From NCBI GenBank assembly GCA_963790085.1, contig CAWBNH010000008.1, positions 240,344-304,343 on the forward strand: a DNA stretch of 64,000 nucleotides, read 5' to 3'. The notes below the pieces were generated by a model that saw only the letters and a list, made by a program, of their open reading frames with translations, made no database searches and was not told the origin of the DNA. Positions 7,426 through 16,149 of this stretch are shown piece by piece. This DNA is from CAXMST01 sp963790085 (GTDB taxonomy: Bacteria; Actinomycetota; Thermoleophilia; Solirubrobacterales; 70-9). Made by a program: the position numbers and the translations under genes. Every line of letters starts with the position of its first letter. Position 1 is the stretch's first letter.

Positions 7426-9549
7426 TCAGCCGCGGGCCACGTCCGTCGCGGTCTCGGCCGTGTCCGGGGCCGAGCGGTGCTCGCCCTTGACGATCGAGGA
7501 GGGCCACCAGATCCCCGGCCCGATGTCGAATGTCAGGGCCGGCACCAGGACCGAGCGCACCAGGAACGTGTCGAGCAGGACCCCGAAGGCGACCGTGAAC
7601 CCGATCTGCGTCAGGAAGACGAGCGGCAGCACGGCCAGCACCGAGAAGGTGCCCGCGAGGACGATCCCGGCCGAGGTGATGACGCCGCCGGTGACCGCGA
7701 GACCGCGCAGCATCCCCTCCCTGGTCCCGTGCTTGATCGTCTCCTCCCGCACCCGGGCCATCAGGAAGATGTTGTAGTCGATTCCGAGAGCGACCAGGAA
7801 GACGAACGCGAACAGCGGCAGTCCTGGATCGACACCCGGAAAGTCGAAGATCAACTTGGACGCGAGCATCCCAACGCCGATCGCGGCGAAGAAGCTGAGC
7901 ACGACCGTGCCGATCAGCAGCAGCGGCGCCGCCAGCGCCCGGAGCAGCAGCACGAGGATCACCGAGACGACGAGCAGCACGAGCGGCACGATCAACTTCA
8001 GATCGCGCTCGGTGGCGGTCCGGATGTCCCGCTCGACGGCGCTCGCACCGCCGACGAGCACCCCCGGTCCCCCGGCCTCCCGGGCGGCCGAGCGGATCTC
8101 CGGGATCAGGTCGAAGGCCTCGGTCGAGTAGGGGTCGGGCTCGAGGGTCGCGTTGATCAGGACCTCTCCGTCGCCGCGCGCGGCGGGCTCCGCAAAGGCG
8201 ACGCCGTCGACGCTGCCAACGGCGGCGACCACCCCGCGGACGCGGGCCGGATCGTCGACGATGATCTCGGTCGGCGCGTTGGCTCCGCCCGGGAACGACT
8301 GGGCGATCAGCTCCTGGCCCTGGACCGCCTCGACGTCGTCGCGGAATCCATTCGAGGAGGTGAGTCCATCGTCGTAGGCGAGTGTCCCCGCCGCCATCGC
8401 CAACAGGACGAGGACGGCGCCGACCCAGACCCGGCGCGGCCGCACCGCAATCCGCTCGCCGAGGCGGCGCCAGGGACCGTGCGTAGCGTCGGTGCCCGGG
8501 TCGCCGACGTGCGGTACCCGGGGCCAGAAGACGAACCGCGGCGCGATCACGAGCATCGCCGGCAGCAGGGTCAGCATCGCGAGCATCGCCGTGGCGATCC
8601 CGATCGCACCGATCGGCCCGAGGCTGGCGGTCGAGTTGAGATCGGCCAGGCTGAGGCAGAGCAGCGCCGCGATCACGGTGCCGCCGGAGGCGAGGATCGC
8701 CGGGCCGGCGGTGCGCAGCGCGACCTTCATCGAGGCCTCCCGGTTCTCCTGGCGACGGAGCTCCTCCCGATACCTGGCGATCAGCAGCAGCGCGTAGTCG
8801 GTTCCGGCGCCAAGCACGAGCACCGAGAGAATCGACGAGGCCTGGCCGTTGACCGTAACGCCGGCCTCCGTCAAGCCGAAGCCGATCGCCCTGGTCGCGA
8901 TCTCGGCGAAGCCGACCGCCAGCAGCGGGATCCAGAGCAGGATCGGCGAGCGGTAGATCAGGATCAACAGGACGAAGACGAGGCCGAAGGCGGCCAGAAA
9001 CAGGGTCCCGTTGATCGACTCGAAGACCTCGATGGCGTCGGCCGAGTAGCCGGCGGGGCCGCTGACCGCGACCTGCAGCTCGCCCTGCTCGTCGTAGTTG
9101 TCGGTGCTGACCGCATCGCGGATCGCGGTCACCGGGTCGAGCAGGTCGTCGGCCTCGCCGGTCGCTGTGATGCTCGAGAGGACAAGCGCTCCGGAGCCGT
9201 CCTCGGAGGTGGCGCCGATCCGGAACGGCTCCGAGACGCCGCTGATGTCGGCGTTGAGCATCTCGACGTCGGCTTCGATCTGGCGACGGTCGGCCCCGGT
9301 CAGGCCGCCGTCGCGGCGGTAGACGACGACGATCCCCGCCTGCTCGCCGTCGGTGAGCTGCTCGGTCCTCTCCAGCGCCAGGGTCGACTCGGCGTCGCCG
9401 GGCAGATAGGAGCTCGACTCGTTGTTCTCGGCGTCGGCGAACTTGCCGGGCAGGTTCGCTCCGAGGATCGCGAAGATCGCCACGAACCAGACCGCGACGA
9501 TCACGTAGCGGGCCCTTCTCCCCGCGGCAAGAGTGAGCAGACGGCTCAT
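7426..9549 (-). CDS. MMPL/RND-family exporter
   Basis: The predicted product has 707 residues with two repeats. Each has one membrane helix, an extracytoplasmic domain and a cluster of five to six helices. The first helix is VIVAVWFVAIFAILGA, the first cluster begins FLAAFGLVFVLLILIY, and the second half holds LVLLVVSVILVLLLRALAAP and FAFVFLVALGIDYNIFLMARVREE. GTDYALLL (first half) and GIDYNIFL (second half) are the matching acidic membrane motifs used for proton coupling. Likely substrates are lipids or hydrophobic drugs. It is divergent from a marR-type gene 56-62 bp away, which probably represses it. Confidence 0.9.
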   Translation of the reverse strand: MSRLLTLAAGRRARYVIVAVWFVAIFAILGANLPGKFADAENNESSSYLPGDAESTLALERTEQLTDGEQAGIVVVYRRDGGLTGADRRQIEADVEMLNADISGVSEPFRIGATSEDGSGALVLSSITATGEADDLLDPVTAIRDAVSTDNYDEQGELQVAVSGPAGYSADAIEVFESINGTLFLAAFGLVFVLLILIYRSPILLWIPLLAVGFAEIATRAIGFGLTEAGVTVNGQASSILSVLVLGAGTDYALLLIARYREELRRQENREASMKVALRTAGPAILASGGTVIAALLCLSLADLNSTASLGPIGAIGIATAMLAMLTLLPAMLVIAPRFVFWPRVPHVGDPGTDATHGPWRRLGERIAVRPRRVWVGAVLVLLAMAAGTLAYDDGLTSSNGFRDDVEAVQGQELIAQSFPGGANAPTEIIVDDPARVRGVVAAVGSVDGVAFAEPAARGDGEVLINATLEPDPYSTEAFDLIPEIRSAAREAGGPGVLVGGASAVERDIRTATERDLKLIVPLVLLVVSVILVLLLRALAAPLLLIGTVVLSFFAAIGVGMLASKLIFDFPGVDPGLPLFAFVFLVALGIDYNIFLMARVREETIKHGTREGMLRGLAVTGGVITSAGIVLAGTFSVLAVLPLVFLTQIGFTVAFGVLLDTFLVRSVLVPALTFDIGPGIWWPSSIVKGEHRSAPDTAETATDVARG

Positions 9550-9568
9550 CGCGTGGCACGCTAGCATA

Positions 9569-9587
9569 TCTCTCGATAGATGAGAGA
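9569..9587. promoter_or_regulatory. Probable MarR operator
   Basis: A perfect inverted repeat, TCTCTC (9569-9574) and GAGAGA (9582-9587) with a 7-nt AT-rich spacer, sits midway in the short gap between the divergent MMPL and marR-type genes. MarR dimers bind palindromes of about this size, so one site could control both genes, including autoregulation. The assignment rests on position and symmetry only. Confidence 0.6.
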
Positions 9588-9611
9588 CTTAGTCAGTAAG
9601 GTTGTGTGACG

Positions 9612-10127
9612 ATGGTCACGAAACGGACCCCAGGGGACCAGGACGAGCCGCGGCGCGGCGAGGAAGGCGGGCCCCGCGACGAGGTCGCCCAGGCGCTGCG
9701 CGCCTTCGGGATGGAGCGGGATCGGTTCGAGGACGCGGTCGCGCGCAACCACGGCATCACCCACACCGACCTGCAGGCCCTCGACAACCTCAGCCTCCAC
9801 GGTGCTCTCACGCCCGGACAGCTCGGCGAGCGGATGCTGCTCACCTCGGGCGCGATCACAGCGCTCGCCGACCGGCTCGAGCGGCTCGGCTGGGTGACCC
9901 GCGAGAGCCACCCCACCGACCGGCGCTCCACCGTGCTGACGCTGACCGACGGCGCCGCCCGGGCCGCCGAGGAGATCTTCGGCCCGTATGCGGCGGAGAT
10001 GGCCGACGCCGCCTCGGCGCTATCGAAGGCCGAGCGCGAAGGCTGCCGGAAGTTCCTCGCCCAGGCGACCGAGATCTCCGAGCGCCACGCGCGTCGACAG
10101 GTCTCCGGCGATCGCGAGAGGCGCTGA
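9612..10127 (+). CDS. MarR-family transcriptional regulator
   Basis: The predicted product has 171 residues. The winged helix shows the MarR pattern: HTDLQALDNLSLHGALTPGQLGERMLLTSGAITALADRLERLGWVTRESHPTDRRSTVLTLTDGA, read as helix-turn-helix followed by the DRR wing. N- and C-terminal helices for dimerization flank it. An in-frame GTG at 9606 is an alternative start. It is probably a ligand-released repressor of the divergent exporter. The HIT gene follows 26 bp downstream on the same strand. Confidence 0.88.
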   Translation: MVTKRTPGDQDEPRRGEEGGPRDEVAQALRAFGMERDRFEDAVARNHGITHTDLQALDNLSLHGALTPGQLGERMLLTSGAITALADRLERLGWVTRESHPTDRRSTVLTLTDGAARAAEEIFGPYAAEMADAASALSKAEREGCRKFLAQATEISERHARRQVSGDRERR

Positions 10128-10153
10128 GTCATCGCTCAATAGGATGGGGGCGG

Positions 10154-10645
10154 ATGGCCAAGCACCGGATCTGGGCGCCATGGCGCCTTCGCTACGTGAA
10201 GGACGCACGAGACAGCGACGAGTGCATCTTCTGCACGAAGCCCGCACAGGGGGATGATCGCGCGGCGCTGATCATCCACCGCGGCAGTCACTGCTACGTG
10301 ATCCTCAACCTCTTCCCCTACACGAACGGACACCTGATGGTCGCCCCATACGAGCACGTCGGGCGGGTCCAGGAGATCGCGCCCGAGGTGACGGCGGAGA
10401 TGATCGGCCTCGCCCAGCAGGCGATGACGGCGCTCGAGCGGGCCTACGAGCCCGAGGGCTTCAACATGGGGATCAACCAGGGCCGTGTAGCTGGTGCCGG
10501 GGTCGAGGGCCACATCCATCTCCACGTCGTGCCGCGCTGGGCCGGCGACAACAACTACATGCCGGTGGTCGCGGACACGAGGGTGATGCCGCAGTCGCTG
10601 GAGGAAAGCTACGACGCCCTGTTGGGAGGCTTCGCCGATGAGTGA
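10154..10645 (+). CDS. HIT-family hydrolase/phosphorylase (Ap4A phosphorylase-like)
   Basis: The predicted product has 163 residues. The histidine triad is GHIHLHVVPRW with His120, His122 and His124. The segments DECIFC near the N terminus, VILNLFPYTNGHLMVAPYEHV and GFNMGINQG match the group of actinobacterial HIT proteins that includes the mycobacterial Ap4A phosphorylase. An activity on diadenosine polyphosphates or nucleotidyl conjugates is expected. The stop overlaps the following phosphomannomutase start by eight bases, so the two are co-transcribed. Confidence 0.85.
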   Translation: MAKHRIWAPWRLRYVKDARDSDECIFCTKPAQGDDRAALIIHRGSHCYVILNLFPYTNGHLMVAPYEHVGRVQEIAPEVTAEMIGLAQQAMTALERAYEPEGFNMGINQGRVAGAGVEGHIHLHVVPRWAGDNNYMPVVADTRVMPQSLEESYDALLGGFADE

Positions 10646-12032
10646 GCAGCACGAGGGTGGGCCGGGTTCGGTCCCCGAGGAGATCTTCAAGGCCTACGAC
10701 GTCCGCGGCATCTACGGCAGCCAGATGGATGCGGCCACCAACCGGCTGATCGGTCGCGCCTTCGCGCGGGTCCTCGCCGACCTCCGCGGCAAGCGGCCGG
10801 CGGAGCTGACCGTCGGGATCGGCCGCGACATGCGCCTGCAGGCGCCGGAGATGGCAGCGGCCGTCCGCGACGGGCTCGTCGCCGAGGGGGCCTCGGTCGT
10901 CGATGTCGGGATGGTCGGGACCGAGATGCTCTACTTCGCCGTCGGCGCGCACGACATGGACGGTGGCGCGATGGTCACCGCCTCGCACAATCCAAAGGCC
11001 TACACCGGCGTGAAGCTCGTCCGCGAGGGCGCGCTGGCGCTCTCCGGCGACACCGGCATCACGGCGATCCGCGACATGATCCTGGCCGGCCTCGACGACC
11101 CCCCCGGGGGCGGGCACGTCAGCGAGCTCGACATCTACCCCGAGTTCTCGAAGCGGGCGATGGGGTTCGTCGACGCCGCCTCGATCAAGCCGCTCAAGGT
11201 GGTCGTCGACGGCGGCAACGGGATGGCCGGCATGATGATCGGGCCGCTGCTCGCCCAGCTGCCGATCTCGCTGATTCCGCTCTACTGGGAGCCGGACGGG
11301 AACTTCCCCGACCACGAGCCGAACCCGCTGCTGCCCGAGAACCGCGAGCTGATCATCGATCGCGTGATCGCCGAGCGCGCGGACATCGGCATCGCCTGGG
11401 ACGGCGATGCCGACCGCTGCTTCTTCATCGACGATCGGGGCGAGTTCGTCGACGGCGACTTCCTCACGGCGATGCTCGCCGAGCTGGTCCTCAGCAAGGA
11501 GCCCGGCGCCGAGATCCTCTACGACGTTCGCGCCTCGAGGGCCGTCCCCGACACGGTCGCCGCCCACGGCGGCAGCGCCCACGTCAACCGGGTGGGTCAC
11601 GCCTTCATGAAGCGCGCGATGCGCGAGTTCGACGCCGCGTTCGCCGGCGAGGTCTCCGGCCATTACTACTTCCGCGAGTTCTACAACGCCGATAGCGGCA
11701 CGATCCCGGCGCTGCTGGTGCTCGAGCTCCTCAGCCGCGAGCGGCGGCCGCTCTCGGCGCTGGTCGGGGACCTGCGCGCCGAGTACTTCATCAGCGGCGA
11801 GATCAACTCCGAGGTCGCCGAGCCCGAGGCGAAGATGGACGAGATCGCGGCCGCCTACCCCGATGCGGAGATCACCTGGCTCGACGGGGTGTCGGTCGAC
11901 TACGAGGACTGGCACTTCAACGTCCGGCCGTCGAACACCGAGCCGCTGCTCCGGCTCAACCTCGAGTCGCTCGTCTCGGAGGCCGACATGGCTGCGAAGC
12001 GCGACCAGGTGCTGGAGCTGATCCGCTCCTAG
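10638..12032 (+). CDS. manB: Phosphomannomutase/phosphoglucomutase
   Basis: The predicted product has 464 residues of the alpha-D-phosphohexomutase superfamily. KAYDVRGIYG is at the N terminus, and TASHNPK carries the phosphorylated Ser116. The metal loop is DGDADR (Asp255, 257, 259), the sugar-binding loop GEVSGHYYF lies further on, and the phosphate-binding SNTEPLLRLN is near the C terminus. It interconverts hexose-1- and -6-phosphates, supplying precursors for GDP-mannose or similar donors. The gene symbol follows actinobacterial usage; sugar specificity cannot be told from sequence. Confidence 0.9.
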   Translation: MSEQHEGGPGSVPEEIFKAYDVRGIYGSQMDAATNRLIGRAFARVLADLRGKRPAELTVGIGRDMRLQAPEMAAAVRDGLVAEGASVVDVGMVGTEMLYFAVGAHDMDGGAMVTASHNPKAYTGVKLVREGALALSGDTGITAIRDMILAGLDDPPGGGHVSELDIYPEFSKRAMGFVDAASIKPLKVVVDGGNGMAGMMIGPLLAQLPISLIPLYWEPDGNFPDHEPNPLLPENRELIIDRVIAERADIGIAWDGDADRCFFIDDRGEFVDGDFLTAMLAELVLSKEPGAEILYDVRASRAVPDTVAAHGGSAHVNRVGHAFMKRAMREFDAAFAGEVSGHYYFREFYNADSGTIPALLVLELLSRERRPLSALVGDLRAEYFISGEINSEVAEPEAKMDEIAAAYPDAEITWLDGVSVDYEDWHFNVRPSNTEPLLRLNLESLVSEADMAAKRDQVLELIRS

Positions 12033-12045
12033 CGGCGGGCCCGGA

Positions 12046-13153
12046 ATGGAGGCCGGAGGCCCCAGCGAAGCAGCCGGATCCACCGGCCACGGCATCGCCG
12101 GCACCGGGGAGGAGGGCTCAGCGCTCGACCCGGCCGAGGTCTGGCGACGGGTGACCGAGGCGGGCATCCGCCTGCTGCGCATCCCCACGCCGTTCGCGGT
12201 CGGGAGGGTCAACACCTACCTGATCGAGGACGATCCGCTGACCCTGATCGACTCGGGGCCCAACTCGGGCAAGGCGCTGGACGAGCTCGGCCGGCAGCTG
12301 CACGCGCTCGGACGGAGGATCGAGGAGCTCGAGCTGATCATCGTCAGCCATCAGCACATCGACCACATGGGCCTCGTCGACATCATCGCCAAGCGCTCCG
12401 GCGCCGAGGTGGCGGCGATCGGCATTCTCGCGCCGTTTCTCTCCAACTACGCCGAGGAGGCCGAGCTCGACGACCGCTTCGCGGCGGAACTGATGCGCGA
12501 GCACGGGATCCCCGACGACGTGGTCACCGCGCTTCGCTCTGTCTCCGGCACCTTCCGCGGCTGGGGCAGCCGGGCCGAGGTCACGCGCGCGCTCCGCGAC
12601 GGCGAGACGATCGAGTCTCAGGGACCGTCGGCTCGAGGTGCAGCTGCGGCCCGGTCACAGCCCCTCCGACACCCTGTTCTGGGACGCCGAGCGCCGGATC
12701 CTGTTCGGCGCCGACCACCTGCTCGGCAACATCTCCTCCAACCCACTGCTCTCGCGCCCCCTCGACGGCTCGACCGAGCGCCCGAAGGCACTGCTCAACT
12801 ACCTGGCGAGCCTGCGGCGAACCCGCGAGTTGCCCGCGGAGATCGTCCTTCCGGGCCACGGCGAGCCGGTCACCGACCACGTCAAGCTGATCGATTCGCG
12901 ACTGGCGATGCACGAGCGCCGGGCCGAGCGGCTGCTCGAGCTGATCTCGCGGGAGCCGATGACCGCCTACCAACTCGCGCAGAGGCTCTGGGGCAACGTC
13001 GCGGTCACTCAGGCGTTCCTCACCCTGAGCGAGGTGATCGGCCACATGGACCTGCTGATCCAGCGTGGCCTGGCCACCGAGAGCCGCCACGAGGGCACGA
13101 TCAGCTTCAGCGCCACGGCCGGAGCGGGTAACCCCGCTCGACCCGGGGGTTAG
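12046..13153 (+). pseudogene. MBL-fold metallohydrolase, frame broken by one extra base
   Basis: The reading frame from ATG 12046 carries the metal motif SHQHIDHMG (HxHxDH). It runs true until GETIE, then needs a shift at 12616, where an extra T lies between GAG and CTCAGG. The second frame continues with RPGHSPSDTLFW, FGADHLLG and LPGHGEPV, then a winged-helix-like tail (MTAYQLAQRLWG), to the stop at 13153. With that base removed the gene encodes 368 residues of the LACTB2-like hydrolase group (glyoxalase-II-like or nuclease). No other damage is visible, so a sequencing insertion is as likely as true inactivation. Confidence 0.85.
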
Positions 13154-13162
13154 GATCGATCG

Positions 13163-14179
13163 ATGACCCCGAGCGCGCCAGCCGAGACTATCGGCCGCCC
13201 GCGGGCCGCGGCGGACGGCGAGCGGGCGCCCGAGCGCCCCGCCAAGAAGCGGATGCTGATCATCGTCAACCCGTACGCGACCACCGTCTCCGATCGGCTC
13301 AAGAACCTGGTCGTCTACGCGCTTCAGGCCCGATACGAGGTCGAGGCCGTCGCGACCGAGGCCCAGAATCACGCGACCGAGATCGGCCGTGAGGCGATCG
13401 ACGGCGGCTACGACATCGTCGTCGCCTTCGGCGGCGACGGAACCCTGAACGAGGTCGCAAACGGCCTCGCCGGGACCGACATCCCGGTCTCGGTCCTCCC
13501 CGGAGGCTCGACCAACGTCGTCTGCCGCTCGCTCGGGATTCCCAATGACGTCGTCGATGCGACCGAGCACCTGCTCGCGGTCGCCGACCGCTTCGAGCCG
13601 CGCAGCATCGACCTCGGGATTGCGAACGGCCGCCACTTCGTCTTCAGCTGCGGCGCCGGGCTCGATGCGACGGCCGCGGCGCGCGTCGACTCCCGCCCGC
13701 AGCTGAAGGGGCGGATCGGCCCCTACTTCTACACCTACGCGGCGATTCGCGGCTTCTATGCCAACTACCTCCGCGACCCGATCCAGATGCGGATCGAGAC
13801 GTCGGCCGGGAGCTGCGAGGGCGTCACCGCGATCTGCCAGAACTCCGACCCCTTCACCTACTTCCGCGACACAGAGATCAGGGTCTGCGAGGACGTCGAG
13901 TTCGACTCCGGAACCCTCTCGCTCGCCGTCCTGCGACGGGCCAAGCAGCGGGATGCGCCGGGGATTGCCGCCCGAGTCCTGAACCCAGCCTGGAGCGTCA
14001 CCCGGCACCGCCAGGTCGAGCATTTCGCAGGAATCGCCGCGGCCCGGATCGAGTCGCTGTCCCGCGATCAAGAGGGCGCCTGGCGACGCTTCCCGGTCCA
14101 GGTCGACGGCGACTACATCGGCGAGCACGGCGAGCTCGAGCTGCAGGTCGATCCGGACGCGCTCGCGATCGTGGCCTGA
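13163..14179 (+). CDS. Diacylglycerol/lipid kinase family protein
   Basis: The predicted product has 338 residues. The catalytic domain starts MLIIVNPYATT (residue 31) and carries the nucleotide-binding GGDGTLNEVANGL (90-102) and PGGSTNVVCRSLG. The C-terminal lobe holds VQVDGDYIGEHGELELQV, the usual DAGK end. It phosphorylates a lipid, probably diacylglycerol or a related prenol or sphingoid substrate, at the membrane. Nine bp separate it from the MBL gene and 19 bp from the next HIT gene, so they likely form one transcript. Confidence 0.87.
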   Translation: MTPSAPAETIGRPRAAADGERAPERPAKKRMLIIVNPYATTVSDRLKNLVVYALQARYEVEAVATEAQNHATEIGREAIDGGYDIVVAFGGDGTLNEVANGLAGTDIPVSVLPGGSTNVVCRSLGIPNDVVDATEHLLAVADRFEPRSIDLGIANGRHFVFSCGAGLDATAAARVDSRPQLKGRIGPYFYTYAAIRGFYANYLRDPIQMRIETSAGSCEGVTAICQNSDPFTYFRDTEIRVCEDVEFDSGTLSLAVLRRAKQRDAPGIAARVLNPAWSVTRHRQVEHFAGIAAARIESLSRDQEGAWRRFPVQVDGDYIGEHGELELQVDPDALAIVA

Positions 14180-14198
14180 GCCCGACCCGCCAGAGCAG

Positions 14199-14615
14199 GT
14201 GACCGGCGACTGCATCTTCTGTGCGATCGCCTCGGGCGAGGCCGAGGCGGAGATCGTCCACGCGGACGACGACTCGGTCGCGTTCCTCGACTTCCGGCCG
14301 CTGTTCCACGGTCACACCCTGCTGATTCCCCGTGCCCATCACGAGACGCTCGCCGATCTGCCGGAGGAGCATGTCGGGTGCCTCTTCCTGCTCGCCCGCC
14401 GGCTCTCGGTCGCGGTCCGCGACGCGGTCGGCGCCGAGGGCAGCTTCGTGGCGATCAACAACCGCGTCAGCCAGAGCGTCCCGCACCTCCACGTTCACAT
14501 CGTGCCCCGCGTCAAGGGCGACGGGCTGCGCGGGTTCTTCTGGCCCCGGCAGAAGTACTCCGGCGCGGAGCTCTCCGAGACCGGGGAGCTGATCCGCGCT
14601 CAGCTGCGGCGATGA
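14199..14615 (+). CDS. HIT-family protein, second copy (HinT/Fhit-like)
   Basis: The predicted product has 138 residues with DCIFCAIASGE at the N terminus and the triad HLHVHIVPR (His96, His98, His100). FRPLFHGHTLLIPRAHHETL matches the HIT substrate pocket. It differs in length and sequence from the HIT gene at 10154, so it is a distinct subfamily. It is probably a nucleotide phosphoramidase or dinucleotide hydrolase. The start is GTG at 14199 after AGAGCAG. Confidence 0.87.
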   Translation: MTGDCIFCAIASGEAEAEIVHADDDSVAFLDFRPLFHGHTLLIPRAHHETLADLPEEHVGCLFLLARRLSVAVRDAVGAEGSFVAINNRVSQSVPHLHVHIVPRVKGDGLRGFFWPRQKYSGAELSETGELIRAQLRR

Positions 14616-14649
14616 CCGCTACCGACCCAGGAACGCGGGGTTAACCGGG

Positions 14650-15867
14650 ATGATGCGCTGCGCACCGATCCGATTGATCGCCGCGACGGCCGCGGTCCTG
14701 GCTTCGGCGGCAGCAGGAGCCGATGCCGTCCGCGGGGCCGAGCCGTTCGATCTCGACGCCGACGTCTCCTACGACCTCGGCTCGCCCCCGGCCGATCCGG
14801 ACGCCAACCGGCTCGATATCTACACCCCCAGCGTGGCCGGGGGCGACCCGGTCCCGGTCGTCGTCTACGTCCACGGCGGCTCCTGGCGGACCGGCGACAA
14901 GCGCAACAAGATCCTCGACAAGGCGCGGCTGTTCACCGCGAACGGCATGCTCCTGGTCAGCGTCAACTACCGGCTGTCCCCGAACCCGCCGCGATCGTCG
15001 CAACCGGGCCGGATCCGCTATCCCGCCCATCCGAACGATCTCGGCGAGGCGATCGGCTGGCTGCGGCGCAACATCGCCGCCTACGGTGGCGATCCGGGTC
15101 GGCTGATCCTGATCGGCCACTCAGCCGGAGCGCATCTGGTCTCGCTGGCCGCCACTCAACCCGCCTTCATCCGCGCTCACGGCACCCGGTCGTCTGCGAT
15201 CCGTGGCGTTGTCGCGCTCGACACCGCGAGCTTCAACATCGCCGAGCGCGCGGATCCGAGCACCTCTCCGCTCGGCCGCGCCGGCCTCGAGGGCCTGTGG
15301 AACGCGTTTGGCACCGGGGCCGAGAACGCGGCCGACGGCGCCTGGCAGGCGGCCTCCCCCCTTCATCACGCCGACCGGCGCGACGCGCCGCATCTACTCG
15401 TGACCCAGGCGAGGAGCCCCGCCCGGATCAACGCCAACGCCGAGATGGCGACAGAGCTCGGCCACTCGCCAGCGGGCGCCGTGGTCGCGGTCGATGCCGA
15501 TCACGCCGGCATCAACGAGGCCCTCGGCGACCCGGCGGACGACAGCGGCGAGACCGAGGCCGTACTCACCTTCGTTCGCACCGCGCTCGCGCTCGACGGG
15601 GCGCCGCGGACGAGCTTGACCCGGAGGCCGAAGAAACGGGTCGAGTTGGGTCCCGGGCGGAGGCTGGCCAGGGTCCGATTCGGCTTCTCCGCGCGCGACG
15701 AGCGGGCCCGTTTCGAGTGCCGCATCGACGGCCGACGCTGGCGGCGCTGCGTGACTCCGCGACGCTATCGGCTCAGGGCCGGCCGTCATCGCTTCCGGGT
15801 CCGCTCGAAGACGCGGGACGGGAAGGGCCCGATCCGCAGCTTCAGGTTCCGCGTAGCCGTCCGCTGA
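14650..15867 (+). CDS. Exported alpha/beta-hydrolase (esterase) with C-terminal Cys-rich add-on
   Basis: The predicted product has 405 residues. A signal peptide (MMRCAPIRLIAATAAVLASA, cleaved near residues 25-30) precedes a BD-FAE-type esterase domain: oxyanion motif VYVHGGSW, nucleophile elbow GHSAGAH (Ser158) and candidate acid/His DADHAGINE. Residues 320-405 form a basic domain with FECRIDGRRWRRC and RLRAGRHRFRVRSKT, a small beta-rich repeat I associate with secreted Thermoleophilia proteins. It likely acts on an ester outside the cell. The signal peptide and add-on together argue against a cytoplasmic role. Confidence 0.85.
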   Translation: MMRCAPIRLIAATAAVLASAAAGADAVRGAEPFDLDADVSYDLGSPPADPDANRLDIYTPSVAGGDPVPVVVYVHGGSWRTGDKRNKILDKARLFTANGMLLVSVNYRLSPNPPRSSQPGRIRYPAHPNDLGEAIGWLRRNIAAYGGDPGRLILIGHSAGAHLVSLAATQPAFIRAHGTRSSAIRGVVALDTASFNIAERADPSTSPLGRAGLEGLWNAFGTGAENAADGAWQAASPLHHADRRDAPHLLVTQARSPARINANAEMATELGHSPAGAVVAVDADHAGINEALGDPADDSGETEAVLTFVRTALALDGAPRTSLTRRPKKRVELGPGRRLARVRFGFSARDERARFECRIDGRRWRRCVTPRRYRLRAGRHRFRVRSKTRDGKGPIRSFRFRVAVR

Positions 15868-15886
15868 GCGGCTGGGCGCTGGGCGC

Positions 15887-16027
15887 TCAGCGCTTCTCGC
15901 GGGTACCGCCGCCCGGACTGAGGAACCGCTTCCAGTGCGTCCGCTCACGCTTCATCACGCGTCGTCGCTGGCTGTCTGAGGCGCCTCCCAGTCCCGACTG
16001 GGCGATCGCCGCGAATACCTGTTTCAT
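15887..16027 (-). CDS. Small basic hypothetical protein (46 residues)
   Basis: The ATG at 16027 follows an almost ideal AGGAGGAAGAG ribosome site, and the frame runs 46 codons to TGA at 15887. The product begins MKQVFAAIAQSGLGG and is rich in Arg and Lys (QRRRVMKRERTHWKRF), ending GGGTREKR. It has no cysteines and no membrane helix. It is tail-to-tail with the esterase and divergent from the LuxR-type regulator. The strong ribosome site is the main evidence. I do not recognise a family; an RNA- or DNA-binding micropeptide is conceivable. Confidence 0.6.
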   Translation of the reverse strand: MKQVFAAIAQSGLGGASDSQRRRVMKRERTHWKRFLSPGGGTREKR

Positions 16028-16149
16028 CTCTTCCTCCTAGCGTTTCTGACTGTCGGCCGCGAGCGTAGGCTCGGCGGAGCCGAAAAGCACCGGGTGATCA
16101 CCTAGTTTCAGCGGGTTGCGCGTGCCGCTGGAAGGCGTAGCCTGGGCTC

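Noticed and set aside
7477..9564. 695-codon open frame opposite the MMPL gene
   Set aside because: Low-complexity Asp/Arg/Gln/His-rich translation with no motif. The opposite strand has a clear transporter with membrane helices.
9602..10153. Longer upstream start for the HIT protein (frame open from 9602)
   Set aside because: The extra 184 residues run through the marR-type gene in another frame. HIT homology begins at ATG 10154.
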